This document shows positions 17,608 through 26,394 of a stretch of 64,000 nt of DNA, one piece after another; position 1 is the stretch's first letter; each line of letters begins with the position of its first letter. The stretch comes from Rhodospirillales bacterium. Its GTDB lineage: Bacteria; Pseudomonadota; Alphaproteobacteria; Acetobacterales; Acetobacteraceae. The notes under the pieces are model-generated. The model did no database searches and was not told where the DNA came from. It worked only from the letters and a program-made list of their open reading frames with translations. Both the position numbers and the translations under genes were made by a program. The stretch spans positions 1 through 64,000 of the forward strand of contig JANXSM010000034.1 in NCBI GenBank assembly GCA_025352665.1. Reading direction: 5' to 3'.

Positions 17608-19101
17608 ATGAGCCGATATTTCGAGCGCCTTCTGACAGCATCGCTCCTGGCGACCGCCCTCGCCGCTCCCGCGTTTGCCGCCCCCGCTGTCGCCCGCGAC
17701 ACGCTGACGCTCGGCATGGTGCTGGAGCCGCCGTTCCTGGACCCGACGGCCGGCGCTGCCGCGGCCATTCGCGAAGTCACCTACCAGAACATCTACGAAG
17801 GCCTCACGCGCATCGATGCCAAGGGCGATGTGAAGCCGGGCCTGGCCGAGAGCTGGACCATTTCCGCCGACGGGCTCACCTATACATTCAAGCTGCACAG
17901 CGGCGTCAGCTTCCACGACGGCACCAAGTTCGATTGCAGCATCGTCAAGTTCTCCTACGAGCGCGCCTTGGCACCGGACAGCGTGAACGCCCAGAAAGGC
18001 CTGTTCGAGCCGATTGCCAGCATCGCCTGCCCGGATCCGACAACAGCCGTCATCACGTTGAAGCGCCCCGTCGGCACCTTCCTGTTCGGCATGGGCTGGG
18101 GTGATGCGGTGATGGTGGCACCCAACTCGATCGCGACAGAAAAGACCATCCCAGTCGGCACCGGCCCGTTCCGCTTCAAGCGCTGGGTGAAGGGCGACCG
18201 GGTGGAAATGGAGCGCAACCCCGATTACTGGGGCGCCAAACCAAAGCTCGCGGCGGTGACGATGCGTTTCGTGTCCGACCCCTCGGCCGCCACCGCCGCC
18301 ATCCTGGCCGGCGACATCGACGCCTTCCCGCAGTTCGCCGCCCCGGAAGCGCTCGACGCCATCAAGGCCAATCCGAAATTTGTGGTCGACATCGGCAGCA
18401 CCGCTGGCAAAACGATCCTATCGCTCAACAACGATCGGGCCCCGTTCACGGATGTTCGCGTTCGCCGCGCCCTCGCCTACGCCATCGACCGTACCGCGCT
18501 GGTCGAGGCGCTGAGCAACTACGGCAAGCCGATCGGCTCGCACTATGTGCCGAGCGATGCCGGATACGTCGATTTTACCGGCGCCTATCCCTACGACCCC
18601 GCCCGCGCGAAAGCGCTGCTGGCGGAAGCCGGCGTCAAACCCGGCACCGAAATGACGCTGAAGCTGCCGCCGCCGGCCTATGCCCGTCGTGGCGGCGAGG
18701 TGATCGCCGCCATGCTCGAACAGGTCGGGCTTAAGGTGAAACTGGTGCCGATGGAATTCGCCCAGTGGCTCGACCAGGTGTTCAAGCAGTCCGACTTCGA
18801 CATGACGATCATCGCCCACACCGAAGCCCGCGACCTCGACATCTACGCGCGTGACAAATACTACTTCAACTATCACAGCCCCGAGTATCGCGCGCTGTTC
18901 GCCCAATACCAGCAGGCGACCGACCCCGCGAAGCAGGTCGAACTGCTCGGCGCCCTGCAGCGCAAGCTGTCGGAGGACGAGCCCAACGTGTTCCTGTTCG
19001 CTCTCGCCAAAATCGGCGTGTGGAACGCCAAGGTAAAGGGGCTGTGGGACAACAGCCCGATCCCCGCCAACGATCTGTCGGGCGTCTACTGGGCTGACTG
19101 A
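17608..19101 (+). CDS. ABC transporter periplasmic peptide-binding protein (SBP family 5)
   Basis: A solute receptor of 497 residues of the DppA/OppA class. A Sec signal (LLTASLLATALAAPAFAAP) is followed by TLTLGMVLEPPFLDPTAG. The YQNIYEGLTRIDAKGDVKPG region and LSLNNDRAPFTDVRVRRALA are the family signatures. ATG 17608 places the signal at the N-terminus; the ATG at 17566 would add a poor extension. It is the first of three transporter genes with three-base or overlapping junctions. Substrate is unknown; a peptide or a modified amino acid fits the flanking C-S lyase and amidase. Confidence 0.9.
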   Translation: MSRYFERLLTASLLATALAAPAFAAPAVARDTLTLGMVLEPPFLDPTAGAAAAIREVTYQNIYEGLTRIDAKGDVKPGLAESWTISADGLTYTFKLHSGVSFHDGTKFDCSIVKFSYERALAPDSVNAQKGLFEPIASIACPDPTTAVITLKRPVGTFLFGMGWGDAVMVAPNSIATEKTIPVGTGPFRFKRWVKGDRVEMERNPDYWGAKPKLAAVTMRFVSDPSAATAAILAGDIDAFPQFAAPEALDAIKANPKFVVDIGSTAGKTILSLNNDRAPFTDVRVRRALAYAIDRTALVEALSNYGKPIGSHYVPSDAGYVDFTGAYPYDPARAKALLAEAGVKPGTEMTLKLPPPAYARRGGEVIAAMLEQVGLKVKLVPMEFAQWLDQVFKQSDFDMTIIAHTEARDLDIYARDKYYFNYHSPEYRALFAQYQQATDPAKQVELLGALQRKLSEDEPNVFLFALAKIGVWNAKVKGLWDNSPIPANDLSGVYWAD

Positions 19102-19104
19102 TCG

Positions 19105-20058
19105 GTGAACGGCTTTTTGGCCAAACGGCTGGTGGCGTTGGTTCTCACGCTGCTGGCCGCCTCGCTTGTCGTGTTCCTCGTGCTGGAAGTGCTGCCCGGC
19201 GACCCCGCATCGCTGATCCTTGGCACCTCGGCGCGTGAGGACACTTTGGCCGCGTTGCGCCACCAGATGGGGCTCGATCGGCCTGTCTGGCTGCGCTACT
19301 TGTCCTGGGTATATGGCTTGGTTAAAGGTGATTTCGGGACCAGCTACACCTACAACGTGCCAGTCGCCGAGCTGATCGGCGAACGCGTGGTGGTCAGCCT
19401 GCCGCTCGCGATCATGGCCATCCTGTTGTCGACGCTGATCGCCATTCCCACCGGCGTGATGGCCGCCGCCCGGCGTGGCAAGGCGGCCGACACCACGCTG
19501 ATGGGCGCCAGCCAGCTCGGCATGGCGCTGCCCAATTTCTGGCTCGGCATCCTGCTCATCCTGCTGTTCTCGGTGACCCTGCATTGGCTGCCCGCCGGCG
19601 GCTTTGCGGGGTGGGACGCAGGGGTAGGCCGCGCACTCGCCACCCTGCTGCTGCCGGCCCTCGCCCTCGCTCTGCCGCAGGCAGCGATCCTGGCGCGTGT
19701 CACTCGCTCGGCCGTGCTCGAAACATTGGGGCAGGATTACGTGCGCACCGCCCTGGCCAAGGGCCTCACCGGCACCGTCGCCCTCTGGCGTCACGCGCTG
19801 CCGAACGCGCTGATCCCCGTGGTGACCATCATCGGGCTGCAGTTCTCCTTCTTGTTGGCAGGCACCGTCATCATCGAGAACGTGTTCACCCTGCCCGGCC
19901 TCGGCCGCCTTGTCTTCCAGGCCATCGAGCAGCGCGATCTGATCGTGGTGGAAGACCTGGTGGTGCTGCTCGCCGGCTCCGTCATCGTGGTGAACTTCGC
20001 CGTCGACATGCTGTACGCAGTGCTTGACCCGCGCGTACGGCTGGACGGTGCGACATGA
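19105..20058 (+). CDS. ABC transporter permease, DppB class
   Basis: Inner-membrane channel subunit of 317 residues with six predicted helices and the N-terminal DppB signature (VLPGDPASLILG). The EAA-type cytoplasmic loop is near GQDYVRTALAKGLTGTVALW. GTG 19105 lies three bases after the receptor gene's stop. The stop overlaps the next permease start. It works with the receptor upstream and the DppC-type permease downstream. Confidence 0.91.
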   Translation: MNGFLAKRLVALVLTLLAASLVVFLVLEVLPGDPASLILGTSAREDTLAALRHQMGLDRPVWLRYLSWVYGLVKGDFGTSYTYNVPVAELIGERVVVSLPLAIMAILLSTLIAIPTGVMAAARRGKAADTTLMGASQLGMALPNFWLGILLILLFSVTLHWLPAGGFAGWDAGVGRALATLLLPALALALPQAAILARVTRSAVLETLGQDYVRTALAKGLTGTVALWRHALPNALIPVVTIIGLQFSFLLAGTVIIENVFTLPGLGRLVFQAIEQRDLIVVEDLVVLLAGSVIVVNFAVDMLYAVLDPRVRLDGAT

Positions 20059-20876
20059 CGGCCTGGCGCGGCCGCAACCTGCTGATCGGCGGCTTCCTCA
20101 CCGCCATCATCCTCGTCATGGCGCTGACCTCCCTGGTCTGGACGCCGTATGCGCCCACGAAAATGGATTTCCTGCACAAGCTCGCCAGCCCCTCTCCAAC
20201 CCATTTCCTGGGCACCGACGCGTTCGGGCGCGATGTCATGTCCATGCTGATGGCGGGCGCCACCAGCTCGCTCGCGGTCACGCTGGTGGCGGTGAGCCTC
20301 GGCGCTGCCATCGGCATCCCGCTCGGCGCCATCGCGGCAGCCCAAGGCGGCTGGGTGGACAGCCTGGTGATGCGCGCGGCTGATCTCACCTTCGCCTTCC
20401 CGGCCCTGCTGACCGCCGTGATGATCACCGCCCTGCTCGGCCCCGGCGCCACCAACGCGATGCTCGCGATCGGCATCTTCAACATCCCGGTGTTCGCCCG
20501 GGTCACCCGCGGTGCCACGCTTGCCGTGCTCGGGCTCGATTTTGTGATGGCCGCCCGCGCCACCGGCCGGCCGGAGGGCTCGATCCTGTGGCACCACGTG
20601 CTCCCCAACATCGTCTCGGTGCTGCTGGTACAGACCACGATCCAGTTCGCGCTCGCGATCGTGGCGGATGCCGGCCTGTCCTATGTCGGGCTCGGCACGC
20701 AGCCGCCGTTCCCAAGTTGGGGACGCATGCTGAACGACGCCCAGACCTTTATTTACCGCGCGCCGATGCTGGCGGTGTATCCCGGTGCTGCCATCACTCT
20801 GACCGTGCTCGGCCTCAACCTGATGGGCGACGGGCTGCGCGACCTGCTCGACCCCCGGCTGTCGCGACAACGCTGA
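20055..20876 (+). CDS. ABC transporter permease, DppC class
   Basis: Second channel subunit, 273 residues, starting in an ATGA overlap with the DppB gene. The N-terminal domain reads HFLGTDAFGRDVMSMLMAGA, typical of DppC, and the EAA loop is at VMAARATGRPEGSILWHHVL. No ATPase genes follow; the next gene is an amidase, so the energy-coupling subunits must be encoded elsewhere or shared with another importer. Confidence 0.91.
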   Translation: MTAWRGRNLLIGGFLTAIILVMALTSLVWTPYAPTKMDFLHKLASPSPTHFLGTDAFGRDVMSMLMAGATSSLAVTLVAVSLGAAIGIPLGAIAAAQGGWVDSLVMRAADLTFAFPALLTAVMITALLGPGATNAMLAIGIFNIPVFARVTRGATLAVLGLDFVMAARATGRPEGSILWHHVLPNIVSVLLVQTTIQFALAIVADAGLSYVGLGTQPPFPSWGRMLNDAQTFIYRAPMLAVYPGAAITLTVLGLNLMGDGLRDLLDPRLSRQR

Positions 20877-20886
20877 AAGAATTTTC

Positions 20887-22275
20887 ATGACCGACTTGCC
20901 CGATCTCACCGCTGTCGACATGCTCGCGGCCTACCGTGCCAAAACCCTCTCCCCGGTCGATGTCACCGCAGCGGTCCTAGCGCGGATCGACGCGTGGGAG
21001 CCGCAGCTTAACGCCACCTGGGCGCTGGATCCCGCAGGCGCGATGCTGGCCGCTCGCGCATCCGAGGTGCGCTGGTCGAAGGGCGAGCCCACCGGCGCGC
21101 TCGACGGTGTTCCCACCACCATCAAGGAGAACATCGCAACCAAGGGTGTCGCCGTCCCGATGGGCACCGCGGTGACCGAACTGGTCCCCGCCACCGCCGA
21201 CGCGCCCCCCGCGGCCCGGCTGCGCGAGGCTGGCGCCGTCATCCTCGGCAAAACCACCATGCCAGACTACGGCATGCTGTCCTCCGGCCTGTCGAGCTTC
21301 CACAAACTGGCGCGCAACCCCTGGAACCTCGACTGCAACCCCGGCGGCTCGTCGGCTGGCGCCGGTACGGCGGCCGCCGCCGGCTACGGCCCGCTGCATA
21401 TCGGCTCCGACATCGGCGGCTCGGTCCGCCTGCCCGCCGGCTGGTGCGGCATCGTCGGCCTCAAACCCAGCAACGGCCGCGTGCCGATTGACCCGCCGTA
21501 TATCGGCCGCGTCGCAGGCCCCATGACCCGCACCGTCGCCGACAACGCGCTGATGATGTCGGTGCTGTCGCGTCCCGACTGGCGCGACCACATGAGCCTG
21601 CCGTCCGCCGACATCGCCTGGCAGCAGCTCGAGCGCGACATCAAGGGTCTGCGCATCGGCCTGCTGCTCGATATCGGCATCGGTGCCGCGCCGGAGCCCG
21701 CGGTCGCCGCCGCCGTCACCGCCGCGGCCCAGCTGTTCGCCCAAGCCGGCGCCATCGTGGAACCCATGGCCCCGTTCCTCACGCCCGACATGCTGCACGG
21801 GCTCGACACCTTCTGGCGCACCCGCTCCTGGTCCGACTATTCCCGCCTGCCGCCGGAGCGCCAGGCCCGCCTGCTGCCGTTCATCCGCGACTGGATCAGT
21901 GCCGCGGACGGCGCCTCGGGCCTTGACGTGTATCGTGGCTTCAACCGCATCCCCGAGATGAGCGAGGCCTCGGTCCGCGCCTGCCACCCGTATGACTTCG
22001 TGCTCTCGCCCACGGCCCCCATGCCATCGTTTCGCGCCGACTGGCCGTGCCCCACCAACGACTCCAAGCGGCCGTTCGAACACATCGGCTTCACCGTCGC
22101 CTTCAACATGTCCCAGCAACCGGCGATCTCCATCAATTGCGGCTACACGGCGGACGGCCTGCCGATCGGGTTGCAGATCATCGGCCAAAGATTCGACGAC
22201 CTCGGCGTGCTGCAGATGGCCAAGGCGTGGGAGGACCTGCGGCCAACGCAGCGCCCGTGGCCGCGCTGTGGATGA
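20887..22275 (+). CDS. Amidase signature family hydrolase
   Basis: A 462-residue amidase with the Ser-Ser-Lys triad: the Lys in VPTTIKENIATKG, the cis-Ser in NPGGSSAGAG and the nucleophile in SDIGGSVRLPAGWCG. It hydrolyses amide bonds and releases ammonia. No signal peptide is seen, so it acts in the cytosol. It starts 10 bases after the DppC gene and is presumably in the same operon, processing what the importer brings in. It is related to GatA but lies far from any gatCB genes and is unlikely to be tRNA-specific. Confidence 0.9.
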   Translation: MTDLPDLTAVDMLAAYRAKTLSPVDVTAAVLARIDAWEPQLNATWALDPAGAMLAARASEVRWSKGEPTGALDGVPTTIKENIATKGVAVPMGTAVTELVPATADAPPAARLREAGAVILGKTTMPDYGMLSSGLSSFHKLARNPWNLDCNPGGSSAGAGTAAAAGYGPLHIGSDIGGSVRLPAGWCGIVGLKPSNGRVPIDPPYIGRVAGPMTRTVADNALMMSVLSRPDWRDHMSLPSADIAWQQLERDIKGLRIGLLLDIGIGAAPEPAVAAAVTAAAQLFAQAGAIVEPMAPFLTPDMLHGLDTFWRTRSWSDYSRLPPERQARLLPFIRDWISAADGASGLDVYRGFNRIPEMSEASVRACHPYDFVLSPTAPMPSFRADWPCPTNDSKRPFEHIGFTVAFNMSQQPAISINCGYTADGLPIGLQIIGQRFDDLGVLQMAKAWEDLRPTQRPWPRCG

Positions 22276-22560
22276 GGTTGCCCGTCGGGCGACGAAAGCG
22301 AGACGCCAAGCGGCACGAGCGTGCTTGCGGGCACGAGGCGAGGTTGAATAGGGAGCCTTCCTTTCCCATTCTCCCCCCATGCAGTTGGCCGAAAACCGAT
22401 GTGGCTTCGGCCGCCCCCGGGCACGCGCTATGGATGCCGCTCGACGCCGACGCACGGGCCTGCGCCTAGCTCGGCGTCTCCGGAGCCTTGGCCTGGTCGG
22501 CGACATCGGCCGCAGCCACGCCAAGATCGCAGGCGTTCCCGAGCAGGCCATACGGCTGCT

Positions 22561-23829
22561 GTGCTGAAAAATTTGTGCAATGAGGACACGACAATTCCGA
22601 TATTTCAGAGCGAGCTGGCCACGGCGGAGCGCCCGGCTTTGCCGGCACCCACGCCCCCGGGCATCTCCCCATGGCTTACCCTGCTGATCGCTACCGCATG
22701 CGGTCTTGTCGTCGCCAATCTCTACTACGCCCAGCCGCTGGTGGGGCCGATCAGCGCCCATCTCGGCATGTCCACACAAGCCGCCGGGCTGATCGTGACG
22801 ATGACGCAGATCGGCTATTGCGCGGGCCTGCTGCTGGTGGTGCCGCTGGGTGACCTGTTCGAGAACCGCCGCCTCATCATCACCGTCCTCGGCTTTGCCG
22901 TGTTCTCCCTGGCGGCAGCAGCATTGGCGCCGGCGGCGGCCTGGTTCTTGGCAGCCGCCATTTTCATCGGCCTCGGCTCGGTCGCCGTCCAGGTGCTGGT
23001 GCCCTTTGCAGCGCATCTGGCGCCTGAGGCAGATCGCGGGCGTGTCGTGGGCAATGTCATGAGCGGGCTGATGCTCGGCATCATGCTGTCCCGCCCGGCG
23101 GCCAGCTTCATCGCCGAGACGCTGTCGTGGCACGCCGTGTTTGCCATCTCGGCAGTCGTCACCGCCCTCGTGGCGATCGTGCTGCGGTTCGCCCTGCCCC
23201 GCCGCGTGCCGGAGCCGGGCCTGAGCTACGGGGCCATGCTGGCCTCGATGGCCCAACTCGCCCGCCACACGCCGGTGCTGCAACGCCGTGCCCTGTATCA
23301 CGCGTGCCTGTTCGGCGCGTTCAGCCTGTTCTGGACCGTGGTGCCGTTGCTGCTGGCGGAAGTCTACCATCTCTCGCAATACGGCATCGGCCTGTTCGCC
23401 CTGGTCGGCGTGTCCGGCGCCATCGCGGCCCCCATCGCCGGCCGTGTGGCAGACCGCGGGTGGAGCCGACCGGCCACCGCGTTTGCAATGCTCGCGGCGG
23501 CCGCCGCCCTGCTGCTCGCCCAGCTCGGAACCACCGCCTCGACGCCGCACCTGATCCTGCTCGGCTTCGCGGCGATCCTGCTGGATTTCGGCGTCACCGC
23601 GCATATCGTGCTGGGCCAACGTGCCATCTTCGCCCTCGGCGCCGCGCTGCGCAGCCGACTGAACGGCCTCTACATGGCGACCTTCTTCCTCGGCGGCGCC
23701 ATCTGCTCCGCCCTCGGCGGGTGGACCTATGCGCAAGGGGGCTGGTCGCTCTCGATGGCGGTCGCCCTCGCCCTGCCGATCATGGCCTTCCTAGGGTTTC
23801 TGAGCGAACCCAGGAAGCCGGCTCAATGA
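22561..23829 (+). CDS. MFS transporter (drug or sugar efflux type)
   Basis: About 422 residues with 12 hydrophobic segments beginning at SPWLTLLIATACGLVVANLY. The motif A-like loop reads VPLGDLFENRRLI, and LVGVSGAIAAPIAGRVADRG marks the second half. No ATG is available near the N-terminus; GTG 22561 is the best candidate and the frame remains open for some 160 bases upstream. It is of the class annotated as YfcJ- or arabinose-efflux-like. The 285 bases before it hold no other gene. Substrate is unknown. Confidence 0.82.
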   Translation: MLKNLCNEDTTIPIFQSELATAERPALPAPTPPGISPWLTLLIATACGLVVANLYYAQPLVGPISAHLGMSTQAAGLIVTMTQIGYCAGLLLVVPLGDLFENRRLIITVLGFAVFSLAAAALAPAAAWFLAAAIFIGLGSVAVQVLVPFAAHLAPEADRGRVVGNVMSGLMLGIMLSRPAASFIAETLSWHAVFAISAVVTALVAIVLRFALPRRVPEPGLSYGAMLASMAQLARHTPVLQRRALYHACLFGAFSLFWTVVPLLLAEVYHLSQYGIGLFALVGVSGAIAAPIAGRVADRGWSRPATAFAMLAAAAALLLAQLGTTASTPHLILLGFAAILLDFGVTAHIVLGQRAIFALGAALRSRLNGLYMATFFLGGAICSALGGWTYAQGGWSLSMAVALALPIMAFLGFLSEPRKPAQ

Positions 23830-23857
23830 CAGCTCCACTGCTGATCCGCGATTGAAA

Positions 23858-24706
23858 TCAGCCGTCAAGGAAAGCCAACACCGCCGCGTTGAACCCCGCG
23901 GGGTCCTGCAGGAACGCGAAATGGCTGGTTTCCGGCAGGATCAGCAATCGGGCGCCGCGAATGCTGCGCGACATCATGTCGGTATGGGCGCGCCTGATCG
24001 CCTCATCGTGGTCGCCGTCGACCACCATGACAGGCGTGTGGATGCCGCGAAGCCGGGCCGCCGACCAGTTCGGCTGCGACGCCCACATATGGCTGATGGC
24101 CCCGACGAACCCGTCGTACTGGCCCGGCGTCGGCGATAACGCCGCATATTCCTGCCCGGCGCGGTCGATGTAGGCCGCGAAGTTCGGGTTCTTTTCGACA
24201 TTCGGCGCTACGCCCGAGGTGTCGGTGTTGGCGGCAAAGGAGAACACGCGCGAAACCCGATCCGCATGGCGCAGTGCCAGGTCCAGGCCGAGAATGGCCC
24301 CATCGCTCCAGCCCACGATGGCCGCGCGTCGCATGTGCAGCGCGTCCATCAGCCCGACCACGTCGTCGGCCATCAGGTCGTAGCCGAAGCCTCTGCGGTC
24401 ACGCGTGCTGCGGCCGTGGCCACGGCTGTCCATGACGACCACGCGGCGCGTGGGTGTCAGGGCGGCAACCAGCAGCCCCCAATAGTTGGAATTGGCGAGC
24501 CCGCCGTGGAGCAGGATCACCGGGTCGACACCCGGATGCTCGGCGCCGAAGCTTGCATACCAAATACGGACGCCATTGATCGGCAGCGTTCCGCTCGCCT
24601 GCGCCGGCGGCAGTGTCGGCGTCGGCGGCAGGGTCTGCCAGCGCGGCTGTGCCACCACGGGGGCGGCCAGCAGGACCAATGCGACGATCAGGCTGAAGAC
24701 ACGCAT
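23858..24706 (-). CDS. Secreted alpha/beta hydrolase
   Basis: 282 residues with a Sec signal (MRVFSLIVALVLLAAPVVAQ) followed by an alpha/beta hydrolase fold: oxyanion region VILLHGGLANSNYWG, nucleophile elbow VGWSDGAILG, acid in VMVVDGDHDE and base in LPETSHFAF. GGGAG lies in front of ATG 24706. It is the last gene of the minus-strand rplU-to-rlmH run, 17 bases after rlmH. A periplasmic esterase or lactonase is likely; the substrate is unknown. Confidence 0.85.
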   Translation of the reverse strand: MRVFSLIVALVLLAAPVVAQPRWQTLPPTPTLPPAQASGTLPINGVRIWYASFGAEHPGVDPVILLHGGLANSNYWGLLVAALTPTRRVVVMDSRGHGRSTRDRRGFGYDLMADDVVGLMDALHMRRAAIVGWSDGAILGLDLALRHADRVSRVFSFAANTDTSGVAPNVEKNPNFAAYIDRAGQEYAALSPTPGQYDGFVGAISHMWASQPNWSAARLRGIHTPVMVVDGDHDEAIRRAHTDMMSRSIRGARLLILPETSHFAFLQDPAGFNAAVLAFLDG

Positions 24707-24723
24707 GCGCTCGACTCCCTGGA

Positions 24724-25203
24724 TCAGGGCCGGCCGGCCCGATGGTAAGGATGTCCCGAAGCGATGCATCGCGCACGAAAAAGCTGTTCCGCCAGCATGA
24801 CCCGCACCAGCATATGTGGCCAGGTCAGCGTGCCCAGCGAAAGCGTGTGGTCAGCCCGGGTAATCACCTGCGCGTCCAACCCCTCGGCACCCCCGATGAT
24901 GAAGCTGAGCTTTCGGCTCTGCTCCATCCACCGCGTCAGGCTTGCGGACAGCGCCTCGCTGGTCAAGGGCGCACCACCGAGGTCGAGCGCCACGGCGATG
25001 CTGTCGGCCGGCACCGCCGCCAGGATGGCTGCTGCTTCACGGCGTTTGATCTCGACCGCGCTGCCGCGACCTTCGGCGATCTCCACCACATCCAGCATCG
25101 GTCGCAGGCGCTCATTGTAGCGCGTGAACAGCGCCTGCTCCGGGCCATTGCCGATGCGGCCGACCGCGATGAGCCGCCAATCGGATGGGCCGGATTTCGC
25201 CAC
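24724..25203 (-). CDS. rlmH: 23S rRNA pseudouridine1915 N3-methyltransferase
   Basis: A SPOUT methyltransferase that modifies helix 69 of 23S rRNA in assembled ribosomes. 159 residues, the usual length. The SAM knot is seen as [12 protein letters not shown], followed by [20 protein letters not shown] and the terminal [10 protein letters not shown]. It lies six bases after rsfS as in most bacteria. Confidence 0.95.
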   Translation of the reverse strand: MAKSGPSDWRLIAVGRIGNGPEQALFTRYNERLRPMLDVVEIAEGRGSAVEIKRREAAAILAAVPADSIAVALDLGGAPLTSEALSASLTRWMEQSRKLSFIIGGAEGLDAQVITRADHTLSLGTLTWPHMLVRVMLAEQLFRARCIASGHPYHRAGRP

Positions 25204-25209
25204 GCCGGC

Positions 25210-25773
25210 TCAGACCGGCTGAATCTGGTCCATCTCGTTGGCGGTCTCGTCGAGGTCTGGGCCCCACATGCGTTCCAGGCCGTACATCTCGCGCGCCTCG
25301 GCCTTGAACAGATGGATGACGATGTCGCCGGCGTCGATCAACACCCAATCGGTCCCGTTGGCGCCTTCGATCTGCACGCGCTTGAGACCGGCTTCTTCAA
25401 GCTTTTCCTCAAGATGCGTCGCCATCGCGCTGATCTGACGATCGGCGAGCCCGGTTGCGATCACCATCCGGTCGGTGAACGAGGCGCGGCCGGCGAGATC
25501 GAGCGCCACCACGTTCTCAGCCTTGTCATCCTCCAGACTGGCCAGGATCACGCCTTGCAGCATATCCAGCCGCGAAGGAGCTGCGCGCTCGCGCACCCGT
25601 TCGGCAGTGGCCTTGCGCGGTCCGGCGGCCGCAGCCTTCTTACGCGGCGTGCCGGGGGTTGCGGCCACCAATGTGGATTTGGCCGGCGCGCGCTTGCGGA
25701 CGGGCTTGGCCGGGGTCTCTCCGGTGGAGGGCGTGGGGGTCGGCGGCGGCGGGGCGGTCGGCTTGCGGGCGAT
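25210..25773 (-). CDS. rsfS: Ribosomal silencing factor RsfS
   Basis: Binds uL14 and blocks subunit joining in starvation. The conserved domain runs from LDMLQGVILASLEDDKAENV through TDWVLIDAGDIVIHLF to REMYGLERMW. It is preceded by a basic Ala/Pro/Lys-rich tail of about 75 residues. No ATG opens that tail: the best-placed codon is ATC at 25773 (ATC GCC CGC AAG), nine bases after AGGAG and just past the nadD stop. ATC initiation is rare; a TTG/GTG pair downstream or the Met of LDMLQG are alternatives. The core is certain; the start is not. Confidence 0.85.
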   Translation of the reverse strand: MARKPTAPPPPTPTPSTGETPAKPVRKRAPAKSTLVAATPGTPRKKAAAAGPRKATAERVRERAAPSRLDMLQGVILASLEDDKAENVVALDLAGRASFTDRMVIATGLADRQISAMATHLEEKLEEAGLKRVQIEGANGTDWVLIDAGDIVIHLFKAEAREMYGLERMWGPDLDETANEMDQIQPV

Positions 25774-25777
25774 GGTC

Positions 25778-26341
25778 CTAGTCTCCTGAACTCTGGGCGC
25801 GGATGGCGGTGGCCGATGCGTGATTCTGACGGGCCGGCAGGAACACCCATGCGGGAGCCCCCAATTGCGCCAGGATGCTGGCCGCGCGAGCCGACCGGCG
25901 CATCGGACGGAAGCGCCGCGCCGCCTGGCTGGCCAGCGCGCGCTCATTGTAGGTCGGCCGCGGCAGAACGGCAAAGGAAGTGTGGCGAGCGATCTGCAGC
26001 CATTCATTCCACGCGGGCAGTTGCTCCAGATTGTCGGCGCCCATCAGCCAAACGAAGCGCATACGCGGAAAATGCCGGCGCAGGATACGCAGCGTGTCGA
26101 CGGTGTACCGCGTGTGCAGCTTGCCCTCGATGCCGGTGGCGATGATCCGTCTGCCATCGGCGATGCCGCAGGCCGAGGCGAGGCGCTCGGCCGCCGGCGC
26201 CATGCCGCGCTGGGGTTTCAACGGGTTGCCGGGCGAGACCATCAGCCAAACCTGATCCAGCCCAAGCCGCTTCAGGGCAAGCTCGGCGACATGCAGATGC
26301 CCTTCATGGGCCGGATTGAACGAGCCCCCCAGCAATCCCAC
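25778..26341 (-). CDS. nadD: Nicotinate-mononucleotide adenylyltransferase
   Basis: Adenylates nicotinate mononucleotide in NAD synthesis. The nucleotidyltransferase motif GLLGGSFNPAHEGHLHV is at the N-terminus and RFVWLMGADNLEQLPAW and SATAIR follow, all typical of alphaproteobacterial NadD. No ATG lies near the start. GTG 26341 is given here as the shortest credible start. The frame upstream (PRWGDRRAIR) looks like the usual N-terminal extension, which would need a CTG or ATC start near 26374-26393. It sits between proA and rsfS. Confidence 0.88.
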   Translation of the reverse strand: MGLLGGSFNPAHEGHLHVAELALKRLGLDQVWLMVSPGNPLKPQRGMAPAAERLASACGIADGRRIIATGIEGKLHTRYTVDTLRILRRHFPRMRFVWLMGADNLEQLPAWNEWLQIARHTSFAVLPRPTYNERALASQAARRFRPMRRSARAASILAQLGAPAWVFLPARQNHASATAIRAQSSGD

Positions 26342-26394
26342 GCGGATGGCGCGCCGATCGCCCCAGCGGGGGATCGGGTCGTACGGGGCCTGCT

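Noticed and set aside
18418-19794. A 458-codon minus-strand frame across the ABC receptor and permease genes
   Set aside because: It is antisense to well-supported genes and is dominated by Gln, Gly, Arg and His without domain patterns.
20977-23736. A 919-codon open frame on the minus strand
   Set aside because: It runs antisense across the amidase and MFS genes, whose protein motifs are clear. Its composition (very rich in Arg, Gly, His, Gln) is that of a high-GC shadow frame.
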